A DNA stretch of 64,000 nt from Acestrorhynchus altus (taxonomy: Eukaryota > Chordata > Actinopteri > Characiformes > Acestrorhynchidae), in assembly GCA_034509495.1 (NCBI GenBank), contig CM067505.1, forward strand, positions 7,329,594 to 7,393,593, written 5' to 3'. This document shows, one piece after another, positions 24,436-35,230 of this stretch. Position 1 is the first letter of the stretch, and every line of letters begins with the position of its first letter. Made by a program: the position numbers and the translations under genes. Under the pieces are notes generated by a model. The model made no database searches. It was not told where the DNA came from and saw only the letters and a program-made list of their open reading frames with translations.

Positions 24436-25223
24436 TTATTACTAAAGAAAAATGAAGGTTTTTCTCAATATATGTTGTTTTCATTTCTGGTGTCACTCAA
24501 TTCCATTCAACCCCGTGACACAGTCATTTCTCCCCCTCGCGGCCGCTTGCGTTGTATAGCATAGGAATAAAATGCCATTGAAAACATAATGTTCAGAAAG
24601 CAGAAGCTGGCCAAACTTTGCATCCTGTGTCTACAGTTGGTTCAAAGAATGTTGGAGCCAATCATGTAGAATATCACTCCACCGTGCCAAAACTCATTTG
24701 CATAAAGTGAAGTTCTCATCTGGATTTGTCACTTGTTGCTGAATCACGGTTACAGATTGCAGACTCTCATAGGAGCTTGTCGTTCTGTCACCTGCTAGTG
24801 TGAAAGCGAGGTTACAGTTCAAAGGGGACGAAGTGTCCCGTGTAGGGGCTTGGAGGCAGAAAATCTGAACACTAAAACAAAGAAAGAACAAGGAACTAAA
24901 CGAGCAGGAACAACCCAAAGTAACACAACATTAACTGATATGGGTAACACACAAGACCAAAACTAGACACAAAGGATATAAATACACAGAAACAAGCAAG
25001 AAACACCCGACGACAATTAACAAGGGACGGACTATGATGAAGGACACCTGCTAGAGCAGGTCAGGGCAGCTCTGATGTTCTTATCCAGAGTGACCTACCT
25101 TTGAATCATGTTATACTGGTGTAAAATTCAATGTTGTCAAGAATCATAGTATATATTTGCCATATCGACTATCCCTGACTGAACACTTATTAGCAGTAAC
25201 AGGTGTCTACTACCCTCTCTTAC

Positions 25224-26468
25224 CTGCTTGCTCCATCATGATGTTACTGAAGCCCCAGTGATGGTAAAGGGTCGCCAGGTCATGAGGGCTGCAGCTTTTC
25301 AAGAAACTGAAGATATCTGTAAAAGCTTCTGGACTGTCTGATGTTTGCTGCCTCTTGGGTTGTGAGTGGGAAGACGATCCAGCCAGGCCTAGCCTACCCC
25401 AAGGGTCAAGTCCTGCAGAGGTCTGTGTGTCCTGTGCTTGATGTTCCACCCGGCTGGAGGTCTGTGCAGGCTGAGATTTCGGACTCCTCTGCTCAGAGAC
25501 ATCGTGCTTGCTAGACAGCATGAAGCGAAGTCCCTCTTGGGGTAGCAAACTACTTTCCATCACCCTGCTCCCGGTCTTTGGGCTCCCAGACTTTCGAGGA
25601 CTTGCTGTTGGTCTTGCTGTACTTGTAGAAGTGGCGATGTGTTGGTGGACCTCCATTTTGCTTTTGATGCTCCTGACATCATCAATCCGGGACTTGCTGG
25701 CCTTGTGTTTGGAGGCATGTGCCGACACCCCGACAGGCCCAGCCCTGCTTTGTGAGTGGCTGGATTCACAACTACTGTTTTGAGGCTTTAGGTTCTTTGT
25801 ACCTGTGGGCCCAGGTTCAGGAGGGCTTGTTCGGAATGTGCGTGTCTGGGGCAGCGATGGACAGTCCTTGCCTTCCAGAAATGGTGGTGGTCCAGTGCGC
25901 CTCTTGAAATCAAGAATTGACTTAGGTGCCTTGAGGCCATTTTTGGGTGCCCATTTGGGGGCCAGTGTGGCACTGTCAACTTTATGCGCAATTCTCTGAT
26001 GGATCCAGAGAACCTCAGGGTACAGTGTAGCATGGGAACAGTATGGGCACTGGTGCCTCACCAGTCTTTTCTGAACTTCTCCTTCTTTTGGGTTACCTGC
26101 TTCCACCGAGAGATTCAGCAGACTTGCATCGACTTTCTCTGAACTGACATCTTCGTGCCCTTTGCTCTTCTCCTCTGCCCTCCCCTCACTGTTCTTTGAG
26201 AATGTAGTTGTGCTGCTCATTGCTGCCTTCTCCAGGTGGGTAGAGGTGGTGTAGGGCCAATATGGCTGCTGCAGCAGGGCATTTCTCAGCCTGGGGAAAC
26301 CTCCATGGCTAGTAGAAGGACTGTTGCTTTGGTTGAATGTGCTGGTTAAGGCCTCACGCTTCTGACTCCAGTCCCTGATAGCTGTGTGCTGGACATGCAT
26401 GTGGGCCGTCATGGCAGATGAGTCGGAGGTGATGAAGTCACAGTGGTCACAGGTGTATGGCTTTTTGT
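25224..26468 (-). CDS. znf516: ZNF516-like protein, second coding exon (residues 565-979)
   Basis: The acceptor (pyrimidine tract, then TTTGCAG) precedes 26468, and the split codon G|AC restores the frame from the previous exon. The exon encodes finger 8 (C571/C574/H587/H592, KPYTCDHCDF) and finger 9 (C705/C708/H721/H726, CPYCSHATLYPEVLWIH). Finger 9 and the following RRTGPPPFLEGKDCPSL-type segment are, to my recollection, diagnostic of ZNF516 rather than ZNF536. Between the fingers is a Ser/Thr-rich linker with LLNLS at residues 681-685, where mammalian ZNF516 has a PLDLS-type CtBP motif. After finger 9 comes a long low-complexity Ser/Pro/Gln-rich stretch. The exon closes with a more structured segment (FTDIFSFLKSCSPHDLATLY) just before the donor CAG|GTAAGA at 25224/25223. 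Length 1245 nt, phase 1 at both ends. Confidence 0.93.
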
Positions 26469-26814
26469 CTGCAAACACAAAAAGAAAAACAGGGGATGAG
26501 TTTGGTGAGATTTGTTACGAACTGGGATGAGACGTCCATCCTTTACAGCTTTTATTCGCCCAGTACAAATCGCTGGACACTGGGCCAGTGGATTCTGGAC
26601 CAACATTTGGTCCCCCACATCCACTCCACTTTTTATCACTGACCCACCTCCATTTGCAGGCTTGTTATTCTTAATGCTTCAACCTCAACCACAGATTAAA
26701 CTTCCAGATTCAATTCTTTTATTAGTGCAGATTATTTTTATATATTTTTTAAAGAAAATGTTCTCAAAGCAGCAGCCGTCACTTAAACAATCACGTTGAC
26801 GATCACGATGTTAA

Positions 26815-27215
26815 TGGCGATACTGGTGAGATGCCCTGTTCTGACTGTTCTGTGCTGATGCTGTCCTGTTCTAGATCCATGCATTGATTCACTCATTCCA
26901 CTCTAGATACTGCCTAGCTGTTCATATGGCTTGGGGCCAGGATTACTGTTATAACTCATGGCCTGCTCTCCCATTAGCCATAGATCCTCATGATCTCACT
27001 CTTTATGTCCATTTTCTTGTTTTCCTGTTACATTGTTATCCGGCGTTGTCCACAGGGTTCCTCTCAAGGGTTCTTCCTCTCAATCAAAGGCAGAGTTGTC
27101 TTTGATGGAAGTATGAAGGCACTGTTTCATTGTGTCACTAAATTTCAGTTGAATTAAGGATTTGTAGAGCTGCTTTGTGATAAAGTGCTTTACAAATTAA
27201 TTTAGATTTTTTTAT
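26815..27215 (+). repeat. LINE-tail-like interspersed repeat
   Basis: Contains GGTTCCTCTCAAGGGTTCTTCCTC and a terminal AGCTGCTTTGTGA...AAAGTGCTTTACAAAT. The latter is the kind of 3' end (variants of GCGCTATACAAATAAA) found in many fish LINE-derived repeats. No intact ORF. Confidence 0.5.
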
Positions 27216-27405
27216 AATAAAGCTAAATTTGCTGATTAAATAGGCTGTCAATATTATAAAAATAAAAAATATAGGTACTGTAAATTCTATAGATCAAGCA
27301 TTTTTAGTTTCTTAAAGAAACCTGTGAGTGTGACGAACCTTTCAACGTCTTAAAAGTCATGATGAGAAAAGGGTTCTTATGGGGCCCATAGTTCTTCTTT
27401 AGCAG

Positions 27406-27585
27406 AGGTGTCCAATCTTATCCACAAAGGGTCAGTGTGGCTGCAGATCTTCATTCCAAACAAGCTGAAGCTCACCTGATTCTACTTGTTTAATCAGTTT
27501 GTCTCAGTCTTCAGTTAAGCTCCTGCTTTCTTGGATTGAAAACCTGCAGCCACATTGGCCCTTAATGGATAAGGCTTGACAACCC
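27406..27585. mobile_element. Palindromic interspersed repeat
   Basis: About 180 bp, with arms TCCACAAAGGGTCAGTGTGG...TGCAG at the left and CTGCAGCCACATTGGCCCTTA...GGATAAGG at the right. It could fold as a long hairpin. Non-coding. Confidence 0.65.
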
Positions 27586-28460
27586 TGTTTTTTGGAATTC
27601 CTAAAGGAACCTTTTAAGTACCTTTTTTTAAGAACATTGCAGACCAATATATAATGGTTTGACTGACGATTCCAGAACATTCATTTCTCAGCTTGAAATT
27701 TAATGAACTCAACTGAAATGTAGTGACACCAACATTTGAGTGAAACAACACCTTTGTTCATACGTCCATTAAAGCTCTAGACCACCATAGCTGGTCTTTG
27801 TAACCCCTTTTCTAATCCTTCAGACAAACGGAAACATACATGTACACTTCTGCATAGGAGACACCGCCAAAATAATGTTTTCATTGTCTGGCTAGAAGGT
27901 AGGACAAGCCTTTGACCACAAGATGGCAGCACATCACTGTGGAAAGACCAGTTCCTCCTGCACTGACGAGGCCTCAGAACTGAAAGCTGAATATGTACTG
28001 TATTGTTCTGATTTTTCAGGCCTTCTAGGTAATAATGTAGGATTTTTCTCCTATCGGACCCTTTTAGACCCCGTTCTTTCTTTCATAGTGTTTACTATGT
28101 GGATCATATATTTAAATATATTTAAACATGAATAAAAAAAAGATCTTAATCAATCTTAAACCTCTCATTTCTCTCACACATAGATATATTTTATATTGTA
28201 ATACACATCACATATGTGCGTTAAAAAAAAAAAATACTTATTTGCAAGCATAAGCCCACAAACGATGCATTGTAAATCCAGAGAACAGCGACTGGTGTGA
28301 GAACAGTAGCTGCATCCTCCCACACATTGAGCTGAGAGTAGAACATAAGGAAAGCATATGAGGGAGTAACTGAGCAGGGCCTGGGAACAGAGTCTGGACC
28401 CACCTTCCCTCATCTGTCAGGGAAATGTTTGTTTACGTTTGGGTTGTCTGAACCAGCGGT

Positions 28461-28512
<52 letters not shown>

Positions 28513-29139
28513 TGCCATCTGGATTGTATTTGTGGCTTAGAGTGGCCACTGTACACAGTTTTCTTTCAGCCTCTGAGCTGTTGCTTTTCAGCCAAATCGC
28601 AGTAGGAGGTCCTCTCAGATGGACTATTCACGGCTCTAACCATTAGAACCATTCTCATGCTTTAAACACCTCTCTAAAGACTGACCTCAAGCTTTATACT
28701 CCAGTCTGATAATGACGGGGAAGGACCTGAGGAATGCGAGTTACAGAGGAGGATGATTTAGTGTCGAGTTTTCAAACTGAACTCCTGAAGGCCTTCACGT
28801 CTGAACCACATCAGGGGTGTTAAGTGCTCCAAAAAATCTGTCTGTGATGTTTTGTGTATTGGGGTCAGATTGTGTGGAAATATGGGTTAATGTTGGGGCT
28901 TAGCAAGGCATTGTTTAGATCGGGCTACAAACCGCTGACAGCTGGCTGAATAGGTCATTGAAACAGCCTTCTCATATGAAAAAATCATATATGACAATAT
29001 ATTCATTAAAAATAGTTTGATATGACTTTGTGATCTGAAATAATAATGATAATATTTTTAACATACATGGATGACAAATATGGTTCAGTGAGTCCTTTGC
29101 TCTTTGATGAATAACTGATTAAGAATTTGAGTTGTGGCA

Positions 29140-29656
29140 ATAAAAGCTCATCAAGTGCTTTTATATAAAATGATCACTCAGTTTGGAAGAGTCCTGATGG
29201 TTCCAAGCTTCTTCCATTTATGGAAGATGGAGCCCTGGGACCTTTTTGTTGCCTTCCCCAGAAGATCTGTGTCTCGATATAATCCTGTCTCGGAAGTCTA
29301 CAGAAAATTACTTAGACTTCATGCCTTGGTTTGTGCTCTGACTTGCAGTATGAGACCTTATACAAACAGGTGTGTGCCTTTCCAAATCGTGTCCAATCAG
29401 CTGAATTTACCACAGGTGACCAATCAAGCTGTAGAAACACCTGAAGGACGGTCAGTCAAATTTTGGGTGTCGTGGCTGAACACTTTGGGTGAACACTTAT
29501 GCACGTTTATATTTTTGTTTTTCATTTTGAAATAGATTTCCAAATATTTCAAACAACACTGTGAATACTTGCCGGATGCAAGTTTTGGAAACTCACTTAT
29601 TAAGAGGAAGAGAACTTTTGACCAGGGGTGACCGAACTTTTGCATGCCACGGTAAA
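29140..29656. mobile_element. DNA-transposon-like fragment
   Basis: Resembles a fish interspersed repeat with CTTCTTCCATTTATGG, AATCCTGTCTCGGA and CCTTTCCAAATC segments. It ends in an inverted copy of the terminus seen at 16701 (ACTTTTGCATGCCAC). The 133-codon frame at 29134-29535 is fortuitous. Confidence 0.55.
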
Positions 29657-30289
29657 TTCACTGGTCAGCCCCAAAATATCATGCATGCATAATCGATTCG
29701 TACAGAGTCCCGTCATTTGAGAGTAGGGACATGCCTAACATAAGCTCCTCCTCTGCCCCTCTACAGTTTTGATTGTGATTTTCAGGTATTAAATGGTATT
29801 AAAGAGGCGATCAGAAGGGACAGGGACATAGCAGTGATAGTCTCACATTTCAAAACATGGTTTCAAATGAAAAAATTCAGTGTGTTAAATCACTGTAAAG
29901 AGAACGGGACACCGTGAGGCACAGGAATCCCAAGTTCAATATCCTTAAGAGAAATGGTGATATATGACACAAATAGACTAAAAAAAAACACTATAACAGT
30001 AGCAGTATTTATCTGTAACAGCAGAAACACAGCATGCTGTATATTTAAATTTTAACCTTTAATTATGATGTTTCTACGACATAATTTGGACAAGCGTGTA
30101 TTCTCTGGAAACCAAACCATTTCAAAACGAACGACTCACTCCCGTTCTTTTTCAGAATTAAATCATATAGAGATTGTGAAATGTGTAATAGGATTATAAA
30201 TGAATAAAGCAATATGTTCCTTAGGATACTTCAATAAAGAAAATTTGGCACATGAACAGCAAACACTGTCCTTAAAAAAATAAAAAATA

Positions 30290-30312
30290 AAAATTAATTA
30301 ATTAATTAATTA

Positions 30313-30363
<51 letters not shown>
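30290..30363. repeat. ATTA and AAT simple-sequence tract
   Basis: ATTA units pass into AAT units inside a znf516 intron. A similar AAT run lies at 10650-10689. Confidence 0.95.
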
Positions 30364-30364
<1 letters not shown>

Positions 30365-31768
30365 TAAAATGCCATTTAAGTAAAATGGAGCTGTAAAATG
30401 GACCATTTCCAAAACCCCAAAACTGTTACGCCAAAATCTTGACCTTGATCTTGATCTTTATCTACATCCCCATGTGCATACACAGCCAGCATGAGCGTGC
30501 CTCTGGAGTGGCTAAATACTAATGCTATACTGCTGTGGGCCCACACTGTTGACAGGAACCAGCCAATCAGAGCAAAGCTCATATATTTTCAATGAGCCCA
30601 ACATGAAAGGAACATCAGCCTGTTTCAGAGGTAAAATAACGGGGTTGTAAACAGGCATGTACAACTGCATCACAGCAGTTAACTAAAGCCTTAACCCATC
30701 TAATAACAGCAATAACAAACACTCTGCAAGGTTATCCTGAAAGCAGTTCGAGAGTTCTGTTTCTGGGTACATGTGTGTTTTGGAAAAAGGTCCATGAAGA
30801 AAAGGGAAGAGCGGAAAAAAGGGGGCACGTACACGTGAAAAAAATCTTCAAGGGTTGTCTTCCTGAGACAGGAAATCCTGAAATAGCATCATGCAAAGAG
30901 GGCTTCTGAGCCCGCAGTGAAACAAGCAGAAAATCAGACAAATCAGGGGCTGTTAATGCTCAGCATTAACTGCAAACAGGCCAACCAGCTGCTCGTATCT
31001 AAGCCAGGCCGTAGCCTGTTAGCAGTATGGCAAAGGAAGATCAGCTGCAGCTGTTTTTATGGGGGTTTGTGCACAAACAGTGGTGAGAAGCAGGGTTTGG
31101 CAGATGAATGAACACAGCCGTGTTGCACCAAATGAAGAAAGATATGTTTTAAGACACTGTGGAACTCCAGTTGTGGATTGAGTGGGAAAGTCTAAACGAA
31201 TGACATCAAGACTATAAATGAAGAACGTTTCTAGGCAGTTCAAGTCTAGATAATTGTAATCGAACGAGTCCAATGACCTCAAATCAGTCCTTTAGAGAAA
31301 TAAAGCCAAGTTTCTGAGGGTCAACAACAGTGTCTGAGGTTCAATAGCTTGTGTGACAGCAGCTCACACAACAACACCTTGTAGCTCAGCAGCTCCTGGT
31401 CCATGCAACACTACTGCTAGAGATCTTATAAGCTGTGTGTGCATAAGCGACTGCTCTTGCCAATCGATGCAAAGCACCTCAGCTCAATTCACTAATAAGA
31501 AGTGATGTGTCAGGTGTGCAGTTCATGTACATGCAGATAAAACATTCAAACATAAAGGTCCTTAGATCTCCTTGGTGAGATCACTCTATGAGCTGCTATT
31601 ACAGATTCAGCTGTGCTTCAGCACTTCCCCACAAGATGTCTCCCTTCTCCATTCTATAAGGACTGGGTTGTAAAGTCAGCGACTAAAGCAAACATTTTCA
31701 TTATTGAAAGAGGCTTATTACATCTTAGGATGACTAGGGTACAGATTTGTCAGCACTGGTAATAAATG

Positions 31769-31769
<1 letters not shown>

Positions 31770-31829
<60 letters not shown>
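31770..31829. repeat. (AC)n microsatellite
   Basis: Uninterrupted run of about 30 units inside a znf516 intron. Confidence 0.97.
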
Positions 31830-31832
<3 letters not shown>

Positions 31833-32144
31833 ACATAATTTGAATGAAAATATTTAATCATGAATGGACCCATATAAATGCATAAGAAAATGAACAAATA
31901 AAAAAACATAACATTTTTTTACCTCCATTGAAAAGTTTGGAGAGTCAAGATGATTATTGATTATTGATTATGATTAATGATATTTCTATAAACAATATTG
32001 TCATGACTTTACCTGAAAATACCACTGTACATCAGACTGTCTGTATATATTGAGTCTAAGCCTGCCATGTATTATCCTCCGTTAATCCTTAATTTTAGTG
32101 CCATATCTTGTCATCCAGGGAATAAATGCAGCGGTGAAGTGTGT

Positions 32145-32148
<4 letters not shown>

Positions 32149-32198
<50 letters not shown>

Positions 32199-32206
32199 AT
32201 ATATAT
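32149..32206. repeat. (AT)n microsatellite
   Basis: AT run with a GTGTGT interruption near its end, about 160 bp from the donor of the first coding exon. Confidence 0.95.
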
Positions 32207-32368
32207 CGAGTGAATGGGCTTTACTTTCAGGTTTGCACGGTTTGGACTATTTCCTTTTCTTTGGACTGCTCACGATACAGTGCTTGAACAGTCTTTTGAA
32301 TCAATACATGTACAAACAACCATCAAGGTCAATGCAATAAAATAAGGTATCTTAAGATAATCTCTTAC

Positions 32369-34061
32369 CAGTACCTTCAGGTTGTGTGCTCTGACTTTGG
32401 TCCTTGAAGTCTGGTGTAGAGTCCCCAGATTTAGAAAGACTGGGCTGCCTTTTAGCAAAGAGACTCTCTTGCAGCGAAGCCCCATTCATGCTGTCGCCCA
32501 TGCCTCCATGTCTTATGAGCATGTGTATCACCATCTGCTGCTGAGTTCGAAAACCTTTTCCACACTCCAAGCACTCCGAGGTCTTATTCTGGGAACTCTT
32601 CCGGCCATGACGGGGTGAGGGACGGTACTCAGAATCGCTCAAGCTCTCTGCGCTTCCTTCTCCTGTGGATGCCTGCACGCTGTTTCTTGGCTGATCAGTG
32701 CTGCTGCTGGTGTTGCTTGAACCATGGGTCCCTGTCCCTCGCCTCTTCTTATGTGGGTTACTTAAGGGGGCATCCAACTGTTTTTTCCTTTTCTCTTGCC
32801 TCAATAGCACATACTCGCCCTTCTCCCTGTCATAAGCCACATCCGCATCTGCCAGCCTCTCTTCCCAGCCCAAGCCCTTCTCTGAGACCTCCACCAGCCT
32901 GCCCCTGGTGACCAGCTGCCAGGCCTGATAACTGCTCACAGGGTCCAACTCAGGGATTCTCTTGCCAAGGCTCCCCTCCGAAATCTTTTCCGTCTCACCT
33001 GCTGGTCTGAGGTTCAGGCACTCTAGGAAGCGTCTCTTGGTGACTGGAGGTAAAAGATCATCACTCTTGTTAACAGGTTGCTCTGCAAGGTTGTGGACTC
33101 GCTCATGCAGACGGAGACTCTTGCGGTCTTGGAAGAAGTTCCCACACTTGGCGCACAGTTCATACCGGCAAACTTCGTTAACCAAGGAGGCTTCGTCCTG
33201 TGCCACATCATTGACAGTAGCAGGTGGGTCAGAGTCACTCTTTGGCTTGGCCTTTGTACCATGGGTCTTCATGTGGCTGCGCAGAAACCAAGGCTCGCGA
33301 AAGCGGCGTCCACAGATGCGGCATCCGTGATCAAGCGTGCTCTGGTGCTTCTTCATGTGGGCTTTGAGAAACCAAGCTTGAGTAAATACCTGATCACACT
33401 GATCACACGGGAAGTCTCCTTTGCCGAGCTCGTTTTCTTTTTCTGCTTCTTCCATGCTGGGGCCTTCCTCGATGGGTGATTCTTCTTCTACAGGATGGGT
33501 CTTGCCAATTCGGGCCTGCAAGTGTTCCCCCTGCAAGGCATCATGGAAGTCCTGCATATGCTGTTCCAGTTCAGCCTGACTCCGGAGCCTCTTCCTGCAC
33601 AGTGAACACTGCTTGCCTCCCTCACTGGACGTCCTCTCCTTTTTGACCCCTTTTTTTCTGGCCTTAGTGGTTTCCTCACCATTGACAACTTTATTACAGG
33701 CAGAAGTGCTTTCGGTCGGGCTGGAACAACCACCCTGTTCTTCAGGTACCCCTCCTTCCTTTTCTCCTTCTTGTTCTGCCTCCTCCTCATCACCTGCTGA
33801 GCTCTGACTCACGCTATCCAGCTTATGGCTACGGATGTGGGCCTTCAGACTGCCTTTCTGGGCAGAGCGGTGCTGGCAGTGGGGACACTTGTATGGCTTC
33901 TCCCCCGTGTGCTTTCGCATGTGCTGAGACAAGGAGCTCAAGAAAGGAAACGTCCTGCCACAGAGCTCACAGTTATGGCCCTGATTCTTCTCATCGGCAT
34001 CATTATGGGTAGCCTTGGGGAGGGAGTCGTTTGCCGTGACGTCTTGCCGTTCGACCTCCAT
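32369..34061 (-). CDS. znf516: ZNF516-like zinc-finger protein, first coding exon (residues 1-564 plus one base)
   Basis: Large exon encoding the N-terminal half of a nuclear C2H2 zinc-finger transcription regulator. Seven fingers are visible, given by their zinc ligands: C31/C34/H47/H51, C59/C62/H75/H79, C152/C155/H168/H173, C219/C222/H235/H239, C247/C250/H263/H267, C303/C306/H319/H323 and C497/C500/H513/H518. Family hallmarks are the paired fingers with QAWFLKAHMKKH and EPWFLRSHMKTH, and the blocks FLECLNLRP, SYQAWQLVTRG and EKGEYVLL near residues 345-420. These match ZNF516 and its paralogue ZNF536; the ECLNLRP block and later exons favour ZNF516. In mammals ZNF516 works with PRDM16 in brown fat and with CtBP/LSD1/CoREST (literature). 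The start is the ATG at 34061; an in-frame GTG at 34100 follows an in-frame TAG, so no longer ATG-initiated frame exists here. The exon ends CTG|GTAAGA at 32369/32368, phase 1. Confidence 0.93.
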
Positions 34062-34139
34062 AACAATGCTGAAATGACCTTCTTTGCTGCTATCTCTCAC
34101 CCAATTTGTTAGATCCTAGTAAATCTGGGTCCACTTTAG

Positions 34140-34253
34140 TCATATGTCCTGAATCAAAGTTCTCTTCTCCAGATGTGTCATTGGTGACAGATGTCTGGCA
34201 GTTGACTTTCTTTCCACTTGATAATGGCTGAGGTAGCTTCCGCTATGAATCAT
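34140..34253 (-). other. Upstream ORF 2 in znf516 leader (37 codons plus stop)
   Basis: The ATG at 34253 follows the first upstream ORF by one base and runs 37 codons (MIHSGSYLSHYQVERK...) to TGA at 34142-34140, 78 nt before the main ATG. It ends before the main start, so it could act as a reinitiation-type translational brake. The peptide has no recognised domain. Confidence 0.4.
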
Positions 34254-34254
34254 C

Positions 34255-34278
34255 TTACTGATGGAAGACCTGCTTCAT
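34255..34278 (-). other. Upstream ORF 1 in znf516 leader (7 codons plus stop)
   Basis: The ATG at 34278 lies 9 nt after the inferred splice acceptor and reads MKQVFHQ then TAA. Position -3 is G and +4 is A, a moderate start context. It would only be translated if the leader exon is spliced as inferred. Confidence 0.4.
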
Positions 34279-34639
34279 TCTGTGACCTGTGGGGAAGTGA
34301 CAAGAAACAAGAGCAGCATTAGAAGATGAGCCAGCCTAGCAACTAAATATAAGTTTGTACATATAGGTGAGTAAGCATTTCTAATAAAAGTATGTAAGGG
34401 TGGTGCTGATGCTTACGTAGGCTGAATAAAGTTATAACCTGGACAAACGTATGGAGATGTATATATAAAGCATAATTAACCATCGTTAGAGAATGATTTT
34501 CAACACATTTTTGATTTCCACCAACCAGAAATATCCAGCCAACAGGGTCCTGTGGACACTGGTGGTGACCAACACAGCCTTTGCAGGAACAGATGAGCAT
34601 CTTGTCTCTGACTTTACATCTACAAAGTGGACAAACTAG

Positions 34640-34965
34640 GTAGGAGTGTCTAATAGAGTGCTGTGTCTGATCCAATCATACCAGCCCAACACACACTACC
34701 ACACCACCACCATGTCGTGGTCACAGCATGGATGAGAATGACCCACCACCCACATAATACCTGCCCTGTAGTGGAAGAACCATTGAAGAACAGGATGAAA
34801 GGAGGCAAACAAGGTATGCAGAAAAACAGACGGACGACAGTCTGTAATTATAGAACTACAAAGTGCTCCTGTATGGTAAGAGGAGATGATCACATCCACA
34901 TTCAGACGGAGCACTCGACAAGAACACTCGGCAAGCCACAGGATTATAATCATGCTATACTAGGA
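34640..34965. mobile_element. Inverted-repeat element, decayed copy
   Basis: Shares GAGAATGACCCACCACCCA, CAGTCTGTAATTATAGAAC and GTGCTCCTGT-TGGTAAGAGGAG with the 44.4-kb copy. It lies just upstream of the znf516 start exon. Confidence 0.7.
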
Positions 34966-35108
34966 CATGTCTAAAGTATCTGTCCATCATCAGTCAATTG
35001 TTTATTCTTTCTCAAAGCATATCAGTCTGGTGTAACTGGACGTGTACCCAGTGTGCCCTGGACTCAATTGGCATACTGTTTAAAGAGAGAGAGAGAGAGA
35101 GAGATAGA

Positions 35109-35230
35109 GAGAGAAGTAAACATCATTAGTATGTCTAATGTGTAACTATGTGAGCTACCTTCAGGGTCTGGTTGAGGAGCTGTCTGGCTGCATCAGGCAA
35201 GCAGTTGTGACAGGCTGATGTGTACAGAGA
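35109..35230. repeat. Duplicate (copy B) of the 22.45-kb element
   Basis: Same orientation as copy A and also immediately preceded by a short GA tract (35084-35107). It shares the ATTAGTATGTCTAATG core and GAGGAGCTGTCTGGCTGCATCA, with about 15 substitutions and no clear indel over about 122 bp. It lies upstream of the znf516 start exon. Confidence 0.75.

Larger units (their letters stand above)
22294..25223 (-). other. znf516 intron between coding exons 2 and 3
   Basis: A 2.9-kb phase-1 intron. Its part nearest exon 3 (22.45-23.5 kb) is unusually GC-rich with GA/CT tracts and looks regulatory. A GT repeat lies at about 23785-23855 and an inverted-repeat element at 24.12-24.44 kb. Nothing else was recognised in 24.44-25.22 kb. 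Confidence 0.85.
26469..32368 (-). other. znf516 intron between coding exons 1 and 2
   Basis: A 5.9-kb phase-1 intron. It carries a LINE-tail-like repeat (26.82-27.21 kb), a palindromic repeat (27.41-27.59 kb), a CT tract (28.46-28.51 kb), a transposon relic (29.15-29.66 kb), an ATTA/ATA tract (30.29-30.36 kb), a CA tract (31.77-31.83 kb) and an AT tract (32.15-32.21 kb). Other stretches (27.6-28.4, 28.5-29.1, 30.4-31.7 kb) show no gene or clear repeat. Confidence 0.85.
34062..34286 (-). other. znf516: Probable 5' UTR part of the znf516 start exon
   Basis: On the minus strand a pyrimidine-rich tract ending TTCCCCACAG precedes 34286, a strong candidate 3' splice site. It implies at least one upstream non-coding exon, as in mammalian ZNF516. 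The first exon and promoter were not identified in 34.3-64 kb. The boundary is inferred from the splice consensus only. Confidence 0.6.

Noticed and set aside
29134..29535. 133-codon plus-strand frame
   Set aside because: Matches a non-coding fish transposon-type repeat; the translation has no relation to a transposase.
32962..33479. Plus-strand frames of 122 and 133 codons
   Set aside because: They lie antisense to the znf516 coding exon and have no recognisable domain; shadows of its codon composition.
34062..34100. Longer znf516 N-terminus starting at a GTG at 34100
   Set aside because: It is not ATG, an in-frame TAG lies just upstream, and the ATG at 34061 fits the family start better.
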